This document shows, piece by piece, positions 12,151-22,654 of a stretch of DNA of 64,000 nt. A model generated the notes under the pieces. The model was not told the origin of the DNA, did not search any database, and saw only the letters and a list, made by a program, of their open reading frames with translations. The translations under genes were made by a program, and so were the position numbers. Source of the stretch: Allolobophora icterica (lineage: Eukaryota; Annelida; Clitellata; Crassiclitellata; Lumbricidae); the NCBI GenBank assembly GCA_963556255.1, contig OY744606.1, forward strand, positions 71,965,525-72,029,524, read 5' to 3'. The first letter of the stretch is position 1, and each line of letters starts with the position of its first letter.

Positions 12151-12378
12151 CTCGTCTCCACCATCAGAATACATAGTTACGACTGTGGTTGTTCCATTCC
12201 CACAAACACCCGCGGTAATAAAATTAATGCAAATGTGCACGTGTTTTAGATAACGAACGTATGCAGGGACGTCCATTGGTATCCTCTCCGACAGCAACGT
12301 TTTTTTGGACACACAATCACGTAGGCCTATACACACACATATGTATAGGGCCTATATATAATGCTAATTGGTGACCAA

Positions 12379-12380
<2 letters not shown>

Positions 12381-12426
<46 letters not shown>

Positions 12427-12450
12427 ATCAATCAATCAATCAAATCAATC
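12381..12450. repeat. (AT)n and (ATCA)n microsatellites
   Basis: (AT)n at 12381-12424 runs directly into (ATCA)n at 12425-12450, then AAAGATTTTTATTGC. The latter looks like the reversed 3' end of a retroelement with a tetranucleotide tail. Confidence 0.9.
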
Positions 12451-12776
12451 AAAGATTTTTATTGCAACCAAATGACAATTATGACAGAGTACAGTAAATG
12501 TAAAACAGAAATAAGCAAAGTTGTCACTGGTGACAAAAGGTGGCCCCTAAGGGATATTCGTCCCGCTAACTAGGGTCACCTATAAAGCAGCAGTAACATT
12601 TACAATATGACTGACAATGGTGAAAGAAAATAGCCTCTTTTCCCTGTATTTATACAGTTGAGCCAATCGGCATCAAATTTACTTACATAGAGGCAACATA
12701 TAAACGGATAGTATGCGTACCTTAACTAACTTAACTAACTTAACTAATTAAATATATAATATATATATATATATAT

Positions 12777-13262
12777 CTGGTTGTTTGTGCCTCTGACGTC
12801 GACCAAGCCTATCGAACGTGTTATGTTATGGAGTCAACGAGAGTTCTATTTTTAGTTCTACTATATATAGTTGTTTTCAGGTTAAGGACCTCTTATAGCT
12901 ACACCAGAGGGTCGTTAACCTAAAACCAGTGTTATTATTGTTCACAAAATCATTATTTATTTTAGTATTTATTTAGGTCAGTATCAATCATTTCAGTTTA
13001 ATTTTAGTGTTAGTTTTATTTGTGATAGTCATTTTAGTGTTAGTTTACTTTTTATTCACCAAAATAATCATCTTAGTTCTAGTTTTAGTTCTGAAAAAGT
13101 AAATTAACATCTACTTTAAACTCCTGCAGCTGGATGGTTGTGCCTCTGACGTCGACCAAGCCTTATCGAACGTGTTATGTTATGCATTAAACGATAGTAG
13201 CCTAGTTGTTTTCAGGTTAACGACCTCTTATAGCTATGTATACCAGGGTCGTTAACCTAATA
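12777..13262 (+). repeat. direct duplication of about 140 bp, each with a hairpin
   Basis: Copies at about 12777-12925 and 13131-13262 share tgcctctgacgtcgaccaag and ttatagcta blocks. Each ends in an inverted pair AGGTTAAcGAC ... GTCGTTAACCT (second copy 13215-13259, arms of 11 bp; the first copy has one mismatch). The spacer at 12930-13125 is rich in ttttagtgttagtttt-like T-rich repeats. Possibly a decayed mobile element in tandem; family unknown. Confidence 0.7.
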
Positions 13263-13439
13263 TATGACAAATTCAGCACGGACTGACTTGTACACCAGCT
13301 GGCCGAGTTTATGGTCAGTATGATACAGCACCGCGCGGCAGCCAGTGCAGTACGTCGCGAAGCAGTGGTGGAACGTGATGGCAGATTCGCAGGGATTATA
13401 GGCTTTGGATGATCCTATACAAGTTTAACTCTATGAAAA

Positions 13440-13530
13440 AATACAATCCAGTGTTCGTTATATAGTATGCCTTCATTTTAACGAAGCTGATTAGCGTCGC
13501 CTCCTTTAGCCAGGTTAGGACTGGCACCAC
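13440..13530 (+). repeat. dispersed repeat, copy 1
   Basis: The segment gattagcgtcgcctcctttagccaggttaggactggcacca-like sequence recurs at about 57170-57240 (plus) and, reversed, at about 43430-43500. Probably part of a SINE or MITE; its ends are not defined. Confidence 0.55.
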
Positions 13531-13562
13531 CCGAAAGCGGCAGTGTTGGATTTTTGGTTTGT

Positions 13563-13860
13563 GGTAAGCGAAATGAGGGGTGCGAAATGGTTAACGTGCT
13601 TAACTGTCAAACGAGAGGTTGGGGTTCAAATCCCTGCCAGAGCCAAAAATTTCTGTCGAGGCTTCTGTTCCATCTGAACCCCTAGCGGCCTAGCCTATGA
13701 TGAGTACAGTGACCGTGCACTGTCGTTGGGAAGATGAGACAGCGAGGGAGAGGACTGGCCACCCGCCCTCATATGCCGAGGCTAAGAAAAGTGAAGTCGC
13801 AAACATTTAATACCCATGGCTGCCTCTTAGGCTAGCTTAAGGAACTGTTTCTTAAGAATC
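13563..13860 (+). mobile_element. tRNA-derived SINE family 1, copy 1
   Basis: The head has a pol III B box GGTTCAAATCC (13622-13632) and an A-box-like segment upstream (atggttaacgtgctt). The body is the family signature: atgagtacagtgaccgtgca, then gaagatgagacagcgaggga, gaggactggccacccgccct, and catggctgcc near the 3' end. The same body is at 20683, 30085, 33340 and (reversed) 54689. The family is not named here because I do not recognise it. Confidence 0.85.
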
Positions 13861-13869
13861 AGCCACCTA

Positions 13870-14292
13870 GTGAATGCAGTGTGAAGCCGACTGACATTAT
13901 GACATCTAGCGAAAGCGAAGTGAGACTTCCGTCTCTTCATGTTTTGCTAAGTACACGAGCCTCGCTACCTGCGTTAAGTGCTTTCCACTAGGCCACCAAA
14001 AAATAGCGAAGAAAATTTAGTGAAGCTTATTAATTAATATTCAATAAAGATAGATAAACATTGACTTATACCACACCGGTGTCTAGAGCACAAGCCATTA
14101 ACCAAGAAGTAGGTCTATACAATGAATGGTGATCTACACATGGCCACGCTGTAGTGTCGGCCATGGCAGACACAATGTTACCGTGTGTGTTTAAGTCAAA
14201 TTCGAAAATCGTCGCACTCCGGAAAGACCTAACTTCTCAGCTAGTTCTACAGTTTCCGGCTATTAATAACTAATATCGCAAACAATTAAAAT
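13870..14292. other. gene-free stretch 3' of the KY-like gene
   Basis: No exon supported. It lies downstream of the minus-strand gene stop at 14301. Confidence 0.35.
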
Positions 14293-14298
14293 TTTATT
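14293..14298 (-). terminator. poly(A) signal AATAAA next to the KY-like stop
   Basis: AATAAA on the minus strand starts 3 nt after the TAG stop codon at 14301-14303. If used, the 3' UTR would be only some 20-30 nt. Confidence 0.55.
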
Positions 14299-14300
14299 CT

Positions 14301-16139
14301 CTAACACGTCTCATTGTCGTTGCTTTCCTCCGCTGATTTTGTCAATCCGAGAGTGCGCACTTTCCGTTCTAATCGGCCGACGTCACTGCGCATGCGCTGT
14401 TTGACTTTCTTCGCCGGAAGTTCCGCCGAAGGGTGATGAAGCGACGATGGCGCCACCTGGCTGACCTTGCCAACGACAACCGGAAAGAGCTTTACCAGGC
14501 GCTGACGGAGTGCGGAAATCATCCGCAGATGTCGCTGTCTCAGGTCGTCGATCGTCCGCGCATGCGCACTGGCGACTTCCGCTAGGTGTCGTTCGCTGCT
14601 TCGTCGCACATCAGCCGCCATTTGACAGTGCAAGGTATGGAGTTCGTCGATGAGGTGGCGTTGGGCTTCCCGTCGCTTGCTCATCTGTTTCTTGGTCCAG
14701 CCGGTCTCCAGGAGGATGTCATCGAGGTCGCTGTTGATCCCGGTCAGCCTCGTCTTCAGCTCTCCTTCGAGGTCCTCGATCGTCTGTTCGTTCCGCTTGC
14801 GTACTTCCGCCAGATTCGATTCGAGCGAGTGAGATAGAGCGACCAGCCGACGTTCTTCCGTCGTTACCAGATCTACCAGTTTCCGCTCTTCGACCTTCCG
14901 ACGTTCCTTGAGCTGGTGTGGTTTCAGACTCTTGCCCAGTTTCCAGAGCCTTTTCTTCTCCCGTTTCAGACACTCCATTATCCGGGGCTCCTCCGCATGA
15001 ACCTGTGCTGGAGTCTCCACGCCTTCGAACGATGACACTTGCTCTAGAAAATTCTTTCGAAAGTGGCCGAGTTTCTCGGTCTCTCGTCGCAGAATCTCGT
15101 GTTCCAGCTTGATCATGTTATCGTAAGTGTAATCCAGAGTTGACTTGACGACCGTGTATCGCAATAGGGGACCAACCAGTTCCAGATCGTCCCCAAACTT
15201 GGCGCATACGTTGAGCTGTGATCCGAATGCCCCGGTTTTGACCGATCCCCGCCAGAAGTCGCCAAAATCCTTTCCAAGCGGCTCCAGTTCCTCGCCTTCA
15301 GATTCTATGTAAACCTGACTAGCGTTGGATACCTTTAGGACGAACTTCACGGATGAGTGGCTAGGCAGGTAATCAAAAAGCGGTTCTATCAGGACACAGT
15401 TGATTGAGTTCCAGTGCGGAAAAACTCGCGGGAAACAGTTTCTGCTTGAACTTCGAACCGAAACGAGATAATTCAAGACGTTCGTCGGGTTACCTGAAAT
15501 AACGCCAGTCTTTTCTTGTCCCTGGCCAGCACAGGTCGTTCCGACAGGGTTATGGGCAAATATCTTCAGGATGAAAACCCCGCTTTCGGGGAAGCAAATG
15601 GCAAATCGACTTCGTGGTCCTTGTCTGCTTTTCAGTATGAATCGATCGCAGTTCTCCTTGTAATCCTTTCGGTAGAGTTCCATCGTAGCGCACATTTCCA
15701 CCACCGATTCGTCTCCCTCCTCGAATACTATCTCCACAGTTCCGTCATTCCGCGGTTCAAGGAAACCGTTTTCGTGCGACACCGAACGCAGACCGAGCGA
15801 CTGGAATGCGGTTGTGGGACCGAATTTCGTATTGGCGACCTCGAGGAACATACTGGGACTGAGGTAGTCGAGGTTGACCGTGACCGTGTCGCCTGCGCTA
15901 TCGGGCTCAGCTTTCGAACCAAGGCCAACCACGGTGGCCTCCGGTCTGGCGGACTGCTTCCGTGTCACGGAGACGCCACTGGTGCCTGCAGGTGGTGGAA
16001 GGCGCTTTGGAGGATGAAGCTTTGGCAGGCGGAGGTGTGGCGTGCTGTCGTGGGAAGCGTGACGATGAACCAGGGATTTGTGGTTTGATTCGTGCTTGGT
16101 AACGGCGGAGAAATCTCCGCTGCCGTTGCAATGCGCCAT
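14301..16139 (-). CDS. KY/hillarin-like domain plus coiled-coil protein, 612 residues
   Basis: An uninterrupted frame from ATG (16139) to TAG; an in-frame TAG lies six codons upstream, so the start is well bounded unless that TAG is intronic. Residues 1-85 are basic and His/Pro-rich, likely disordered. Residues about 88-335 match the beta-sandwich region that follows the transglutaminase-like core in kyphoscoliosis peptidase (KY)/hillarin proteins: LDYLSPSMFLEV, then TKFGPTTAFQSLGLRSVSHE, FPESGVFILKIFAHN, a FPHWNSINCVLIEPL segment and a closing VCAKFGDDLELVGPLLRYTV. Residues about 340-600 are charged heptad-like sequence (KRRKVEER-type), a long coiled coil. There is no transglutaminase-like Cys-His-Asp domain, so no peptidase activity is expected. 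KY proteins act at muscle Z-discs and in cytoskeletal scaffolds; a scaffolding role is inference. It could also be the last exon of a larger gene. Single-exon structure and a very near poly(A) signal would also fit a retrocopy. Confidence 0.8.
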   Translation of the reverse strand: MAHCNGSGDFSAVTKHESNHKSLVHRHASHDSTPHLRLPKLHPPKRLPPPAGTSGVSVTRKQSARPEATVVGLGSKAEPDSAGDTVTVNLDYLSPSMFLEVANTKFGPTTAFQSLGLRSVSHENGFLEPRNDGTVEIVFEEGDESVVEMCATMELYRKDYKENCDRFILKSRQGPRSRFAICFPESGVFILKIFAHNPVGTTCAGQGQEKTGVISGNPTNVLNYLVSVRSSSRNCFPRVFPHWNSINCVLIEPLFDYLPSHSSVKFVLKVSNASQVYIESEGEELEPLGKDFGDFWRGSVKTGAFGSQLNVCAKFGDDLELVGPLLRYTVVKSTLDYTYDNMIKLEHEILRRETEKLGHFRKNFLEQVSSFEGVETPAQVHAEEPRIMECLKREKKRLWKLGKSLKPHQLKERRKVEERKLVDLVTTEERRLVALSHSLESNLAEVRKRNEQTIEDLEGELKTRLTGINSDLDDILLETGWTKKQMSKRREAQRHLIDELHTLHCQMAADVRRSSERHLAEVASAHARTIDDLRQRHLRMISALRQRLVKLFPVVVGKVSQVAPSSLHHPSAELPAKKVKQRMRSDVGRLERKVRTLGLTKSAEESNDNETC

Positions 16140-17889
16140 TGCAAGCCTGGTTGACTAACGACAGCAAATACTACAGCAACAACGCCTTCTTGTCTAAACC
16201 AACAACTGTAAGAAAGTTGATGTATATCCTCTGTTTTGTGCGGACAACGTGAAACTTACCACCATTCTCTAATGTAGGCTTCGATGTGCATTATAGTATC
16301 CAAATGGCCGGCGTTAAGAAAAGCGTTCTAACTAATAGACATTTTGTCAACAAACTTTACGCTCTTAAGCTAAACGCCTACGCGAAAATCAGTTGACAAG
16401 TTGTATTTAAAATTTGTGTGTATGACGACATAAGAACAATGGAATGACGTAATGGGATTTGTATACAAAGTTCGACATACGGTAAATAATTATAATCGTC
16501 AGAATTGCCATACAGCCGCTGTCTGCGCAGGACGTTGCTATGGGTAACGCATTGTAGCATGACAGAGTAGAAAACGGAGCTAAATTTCTAGCTTGGTATT
16601 AGTCGTATTGTGAATTTAGTGTTACGAAGAATTTTGTTCTAGGCAACCGTTTCAACGGAAGTTTGATGTTGGACTACTTTATAAATGCTCAGGAATTTGC
16701 ATAGCACATTTATTGAACCTCTCGTATACGATATGCGCTGCGAACATAACTGTATTATAACTTGTAAGAGATCTAGAATACGGGGACACTTTAAGAAGGA
16801 CATGAAAATTGTATGAGCTGAGTGAGATGAAAAGTAGGCCTATACGTATGTTCGAACGCAGATTGTTTCCAGTATAAATGGACCACCGAAACACGTGATG
16901 TGAGCTTGATGATGTACAGAAACGCGAGGCCAGCAGATCTCCACAGATAGCCGAGCCCTGCAGCGATCGACACCTAGTTTGAAAACGGCACGGGCAGTTT
17001 CTTTGCGTATGCCCGAGTGGAGAACCTGTAGCTTACGAAAAAATGTATAGGCCTACTATAGAATGTGGCAATCATTGCGTGGTTTTGCAAGTTCACCGTC
17101 TCACTTTCTTTGTCTATTGAAGGCAGGAGAAAGTTATTTCTGCACCTTATATTTGTTGCTAGGCAACATTTGAGTTGTGTTGATACTAAGAAGAAAGCAG
17201 TACAAAGTGTAGCTTATAAAGAAGGATTTCGTTGTAGAAGCTTCCTGAAACGTCCTGCATTTATGTAGGCCAATATGCTTGGACTGCAGGAGCGAGAGAT
17301 CAGACCAGAGTTAAGCAGACACGTCTTCGACAGATACGCAGTGGGTCATTGACCTGCTAGAATAAGTTCGATTCTACCCCAACATAATAAGTCTCACTCT
17401 CTCGTTTATCAAGATAAATCTCAGCGACTTTTTGACTATAATACTAGTCGAACAGTTACTTAAGCTAATAATAGAAGAGAATCAGTTCCTGCCACCTTTT
17501 CGTGAGTACAAGTACTCCCGTCGCAAATCGCAATGGAGGACGCCCTTTCATCTTACATAATTTATAGGCACATTGCTAAATCTTAACTGTTTAGAAATAG
17601 TTTTGTAAATCGATGTACTTTTATTCGTGTTATAATCTCTTTAAAATCTGTATGTGATTATTTTATATGATGTATAATGCATGCGCGCTTGTCAGCTGCA
17701 AATAAAGACACTTACGTAGGCCTACTTAAACATTCACTTGCTTACTTGCCCACGATTAGTATCAGTTATGCAAAGTTCTATAATAATCTGATCGTACAGT
17801 TTATGTAGCGCTTTTAATGAATGGGCTTTGTAACAAGAAATATTGGCAATGCGTCCGACTGTCCGTACAACGCAACACTGCGGCAACAG
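16140..17889. other. gene-free stretch
   Basis: Upstream of the KY-like gene. No further exon, promoter motif or repeat that I can support. Small frames at 16378-16973 and 17065-17268 look like chance. Confidence 0.35.
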
Positions 17890-17891
17890 TA

Positions 17892-19009
17892 TATCGTCTG
17901 TTTAGAGTGCAAAGGTGCTATCTCCATTTTGGTCATTTTTCAGGAGAGCAAATCTAAGCTTTTGATAGTTGCTACAAATCCAATAGTTTTTATGTGATTG
18001 TGATTTATAGTCATTTGGATAATAAATTATTTCCCTAGTTGGAATGTTGTAATTATTTTAAATTTTGTGACGCCTCGCCTTAAAAAAATGCAAAATAACA
18101 GCAAGTGACCAACGACCACCTATGCTTGTAACAGACGATAGCACCTTTGCACATTTCAAAATATTTTCTTATCTGGAGATAGCTATAATTTTACAACAAC
18201 TTAAATTTGCGATTAAAAATTACTTTTTACAGAAAAAATATTATAAAATAATAAATAATGATTTGTGTAAACTGCATTGATTTATTTGAACAATTTAATA
18301 TAAAATTTAGAAGCTGAAAAATTTATTATTGGTACACACTCGAAGTTCGAAACTAACGGTTAAAAATGATGTTGGCCCTTCATAATATTTTCAGCTGCAT
18401 ACAATTATAGGGTTAAGGAATCAATATTTGCAAAATCTTAATTTATATATTCTGTGACCATAATTGATTCACTTATATCAGTTTCATGAAATTTGGATTT
18501 TACTTCAATATTTTCTCTTGACTCATGAGATTCACCGACATCAAAGTTTACATCGGATTTCTATCGACACGCGAGATTCGTCGACATCAAGTTACCATGA
18601 TTAAATGCAAAAATATTTTCAGAATAATAAGTCTAACTAATGCAAAATGTTACGAACATGATTGTTAGAAACTTGCAATTTTCATTTAAAATACTTTTGG
18701 ATTAGTCTTCAGCACGACGCCGTACGTAGGCCTATACTAAATTAAACCATGGAACCTATTTTTTGGTAAACACATAGTGCAGTTGGTAAACACATAGTGC
18801 AGTAGTCTATTGGAGATAGAACCTTTGCACATTTCAAAACTAGGTTGTTGGAGATAGCCCCAATATTAAAATAGTTGCTGCGTTTTTATTTACACTGTGA
18901 ACGATACCACCTTTTCACAGTTCAAACACTACATTGGTAGCAATAGAATAAAACAATAAAAAAAATTGAAAATTTGGAGATAGCACCTTTGCACTCTAAG
19001 CAGACGATA
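17892..19009. mobile_element. non-autonomous TIR element with TA duplications, 1118 bp
   Basis: Both ends begin TATCGTCTG and continue through tagagtgcaaaggtgctatc with about one mismatch in 35 bp (17892-17927 against 18975-19009 reversed). TA flanks both ends (17890-17891 and 19010-19011), as for Tc1/mariner-type insertions. The interior holds no long frame but repeats the end motif: gatagcacctttgcacattt at about 18138 and gatagaacctttgcacattt at about 18814, with weaker forms near 18857 and 18903. The length fits mariner-like elements, but no transposase remains. Confidence 0.8.
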
Positions 19010-19011
19010 TA

Positions 19012-19529
19012 TCAATCAGTGAATTTAAGTATGGCACAGCCGCATGCGAGGCCAACCACACCGCAAGCGTCAGACTCTGCTTTCACAGCCATAAAATTCC
19101 TCCGACAAGCTGAGCTGTGCAGACAGTGATTCACAGCATGTGTGTATTTAGGTCTTTGGACCTTCACGCAAACATTCAGACCTGTGTATACGTACACCAC
19201 AATGTGTCATTTATATTGCGTCTTGGCGTAGCATTATTTTTGATGGTTTGTAAGTATATTTCGGTCCAACGATCCAAATTGTATCAAAAGGCTACACGTC
19301 TAATGCTGAATAACTTAGGATACTGTCCAATATGTTGGAATTCTGCTGAAATGGAGAGACACGGTCCTAATCCCACAAATTAAAACCCAACAGAAGCAAT
19401 TATAATATCCCGGAACTTTTTCGAAGATCTCCGAGATTTCCCGATGCTTTCAACGAAAGGGAAGGGTGTAACGGCACATGTAAGTGTACACGTTTTCCTC
19501 TAATTATGGCCTTGGCGCTGCACATGTTT
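19012..19529. other. gene-free stretch
   Basis: Short frames at 19012-19200 (minus) and 19117-19383 (plus) have no supporting features. Confidence 0.35.
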
Positions 19530-19800
19530 TAGTGAATTGATCTGGTGAGATCCTTCGAAATCGCTGCCCGTTTGAATGGGAGCCACACACTTTTAATGTT
19601 CCCGTTTACAGACCGTGATTTCAATTTCTTAAACAAGCCACCATAGTATACGGTAGTCGAGTGCATGGTTATCGTTCTATCCTGTTAAACGAGAGATAAG
19701 AGGTTCAGGTAGCGAGAGAAAGGACCGGCCACCCCCTGGGTTGAAGTCGACGCAAGAAATGGAAGCCGCCAGCACATCACACCGAAAGAGCCGTCTTAAA
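19530..19800 (+). repeat. dispersed repeat plus degraded SINE family 1 copy
   Basis: 19535-19657 (gtgagatccttcgaaatcgc, cccgtttgaatggg, taaacaagccaccat) is homologous to the two flanks of the LINE fragment at 22.0-22.65 kb, so it appears to be the uninterrupted form of that repeat. 19660-19800 resembles SINE family 1 (agcgagagaaaggaccggcc block) but is badly decayed. Confidence 0.55.
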
Positions 19801-20682
19801 AGGAGCTGGTCTTCTTCTCTTCGACAGGAAACCTCACACCTGTAGGACTTGAATAGCGATGATCAACTCCGTGTGTGGGTATTTTTCGCAACACGCGCAC
19901 AGGATCATTAAACTGAACGGACAAAGGTCCGACCGACTCTCCCCCACTCAAGAGGTAACACCCAGGCCACACATAATGACGAGGGGAAAAGCCATCATTT
20001 AACCGATTTAAAACGCCATAAAGACCGTACTCGACGCCATAGCGTACATCATTAGGACGTACTTAATGTGGGGAAAGGCTGTCGCGTGCGACCCTCGCTA
20101 GTCCGCTCAAAGTGGGCCTTTGATTTCGCCAGTGCACACGCTTCCCGACCGGAAGTGAGTTTGGCTGAAGAGCCTACATCCTCTCCTCGACTCAAAGATT
20201 GCCCTCGCCATCTTCACGACCCCTCCAATAATTGCCGGCCTTGGGTGGGTGCGTTTTTAACCCGTCACGTCGTAAGATCCGCACTAGGTGTCGATGATAG
20301 ACGGACGGCAGGTCAAACGCGCCGACGAATCAGCGGGTTACCTTTCCGAAAAGATTGATTTACAAGTAGCCTGGTATCAACTTTATTTCACACATCGACG
20401 TGCGTACGGTAACACGGGTCTAATAGCCCGGTCGCTTGGCCGAGGCCTTTGAAGTTGGCCGGTTGCCGAAGCCTCAATTAATCTGTTGTGGCCGACCCAG
20501 TCCGATTCGGTCAGTCGTCACTCGAGGCGGTTGGGTGGAAGAGAGATTCGACACGGCTTGGCAGAACTGTGGCCCATTCTCTGCCTTGCAAAAAGGTCAC
20601 TTAGTCGACGAAGCAGGGCATTGCGGACAAAAAGGGTTGTAGTAAAGTTATTACTACGGTATCATGAACTAGCGAACGCAGC
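19801..20682. other. gene-free stretch
   Basis: Moderately GC-rich. The frames at 20068-20358 and 20436-20716 carry no recognisable domain, and I do not call a gene. Confidence 0.3.
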
Positions 20683-20850
20683 TATAACGAGTACACTGAC
20701 CGTACACTGTCGGTAGGAAGATGAGACGGCCAGGGAGAGGACATGCCACCCGACCTCATGTGCCGAGGCTAAGAAAATGAAGTCGCTAACACTTCATACC
20801 CATGGCTGCCTCTGCAGGGCTAGCTTAAGGGACTGCTCTTCTCTTCTTCT
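20683..20850 (+). mobile_element. SINE family 1, copy lacking the tRNA-like head
   Basis: It begins in the body (aacgagtacactgaccgtac) and continues through gaagatgagacggccaggga, atgccgaggctaagaaaatg and catggctgcc. It is 5' truncated. Confidence 0.8.
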
Positions 20851-20865
20851 ATTACTACCACATTA

Positions 20866-21104
20866 TTTATTTATTTATTTATTCCGGATGTTTCTATAGC
20901 GCCTCTCGAAGTCTACTACTATTCAGAGGCGCTCCCGACTACAGCATCTGATACTGTGCCGGAATTTTCACGCCGAAGCGCCACGAGCAATTGCGAGTGA
21001 AGGACTTGCCCAAGGTCCGTACGCAGCGGCTAGAGTGGGATTCGAACCTGCAACCCTCCGGTCACAAGGCGCCGAACTTACCACTGAGCCACCACGCCCC
21101 ACTA
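20866..21104 (-). mobile_element. tRNA-derived SINE family 2, full length, minus strand
   Basis: On the minus strand: head GGGGCGTGGTGGCTCAGTGG with an A-box-like tggctcagtggtaa, then B box GGTTCGAATCC (about 21040-21050), a central ccttgggcaagtccttcact segment, and a 3' part with hairpin arms AGCGCCTCT and AGAGGCGCT (plus coordinates 20898-20906 and 20925-20933). It ends in an (AATA)n tail. The 3' 30-40 nt match the 3' end of the LINE at 43.6 kb, so that LINE type probably mobilises it. Confidence 0.88.
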
Positions 21105-21298
21105 TGAATAAATTATTTTCACGACTAATGAGAATAAAACTAGTGTTATTTTTTAATTAGTTATTAATGCCTATGTGACGTCAGGCAACTGTTTTTTACC
21201 TTCAAAAAATCTTTACTGGCTAAATTAGGCCTACTGTTGAGCTCAAACTGTCACAATTATTACTAATATTGCTGTAATCACCATTATTGATGCTGCTA

Positions 21299-21300
<2 letters not shown>

Positions 21301-21365
<65 letters not shown>
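21301..21365. repeat. (CTG)n microsatellite, about 21 units
   Basis: Pure (GCT)n tract followed by degenerate trinucleotide repeats (ACTACC types) to about 21490. The poly-Leu and poly-Ala frames across it are artefacts. Confidence 0.97.
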
Positions 21366-21379
21366 AAATACTGCCACTA

Positions 21380-21960
21380 CCACCGCTAACACTACTATTA
21401 CTACTAAACCTGCCGCCACTACTGCTACCGACATTCTCAATGCTACTACTACTACTACCACCACCAACACTATACTACTATTACCACCGGTATTTTATTT
21501 AGTTTGTTTATATATTTTTTATCATCACAATTATTGGTATTATAGCTATTATTTCTCTTCTAATCATCTTCTTCATTATCGCCATCATCATCTGCCACAG
21601 TGACTTTGTTACAGCTAACAAAAATTCTTCATTTTCCTGAAGATAACAATAAATCCAAAGCAAATTACGCAGAGATGAAAAGTGAAAGTGAAAGTGAAAA
21701 TAACAGCATAAGGGTTTTTCCGCTGAGGGCGAAAAATACGACCTTTGTAATCGACCAACCATTTGTTTGCTTAGACCTGCTCCGGCTTCTTGTGCCACTC
21801 CTAAACTCGTTGCGGCTAAATTTATTAACCAAACTCACTCGTCTCGTTTTCGATTAAATGTTTCTGAGGTCCACTGTTTTAAGGTGTGTGTTGCAACCTA
21901 TATCTAATTCACATGTAAAATTTATTCACGCTTTTCTTTAGGGTCTCGAGTCTCTCGACC
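21380..21960. other. trinucleotide-rich and gene-free stretch
   Basis: Degenerate (ACT)n and (ATC)n to about 21600, then no supported feature. Confidence 0.4.
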
Positions 21961-22021
21961 CTCCTCAGTTCTCAATTAATTGGTCGGGTGAGATCCTTCA
22001 CCAGAGCTGTCCGTTTGAATG

Positions 22022-22650
22022 GCTGCCGCGCCATTCCACCACATCACCCCTGTCCTCAAATCTCTCCACTGGCTTAAAATACCCGAACGAGTAGAATATA
22101 AAGTCATATCCCTCACCTACAATACACTCCAATCTTCCCAGCCCTCTTATCTCCGACAGCTGTTCACGGTCCAACCATGCACTCCGCTCAACCCGCTCCT
22201 CTTCTGCCCTAACACTGCTCCGCCCTTCCGTCACCTCATCACTAAAATTTGCAATCGCTCCATAGCCATAGCTGTCCCACCCCTCTGGAACAAACTCCCA
22301 CCAGTACTGCGAGAAATTTCAGATCCATCCCACGAACTCACCAAGACCTCACCACTTGCTATATCTCCACAGGTCTTTCACTCAAAACTGAAAACACTGC
22401 TCTTTCACAAATCCTATCCCGATTCCTCCTCTGTCTACCCCCTCGCCGTCTAAACCCCAAATACCATCCACCTTAGCCGTCTTACTGTCTTCTTGATTGA
22501 CTCCTTTGGATCTTGACCTGGAACCGATTCGACCCCCCGCCTATCGATTTTGATTTGTCTAAGCGCCTGTGAATAAGCTGGTTCCCGCGACTTCGCTTTT
22601 CACATTAGATTTTTGGGCGCTGTAGAAATCCGGAGATTACGTTTACGATT
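22022..22650 (+). mobile_element. LINE family B, 5'-truncated copy with RT C-terminus
   Basis: The plus-strand frame 22019-22453 reads the C-terminal region of CR1/L2-type reverse transcriptases: HHITPVLKSLHWLKIPERVEYK, then AIAVPPLWNKLPP and FHSKLKTLLFHKS. The 3' UTR follows, with AGCGCC ... GGCGCT arms (about 22559 and 22616) and the tail tgtagaaatc. A second copy of the last 300 bp is at 47344. The reverse transcriptase catalytic part is missing. It seems to have inserted into the repeat seen intact at 19530. Confidence 0.85.
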
Positions 22651-22654
22651 TCAG

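Noticed and set aside
15516..16088. 190-residue plus-strand frame opposite the KY-like gene
   Set aside because: Antisense shadow of the minus-strand coding frame; no domain, and the minus frame has clear family motifs.
21030..21104. tRNA gene (B box GGTTCGAATCC)
   Set aside because: No full cloverleaf in a 73-bp span; it is the head of SINE family 2. The same reasoning applies to the heads of SINE family 1.
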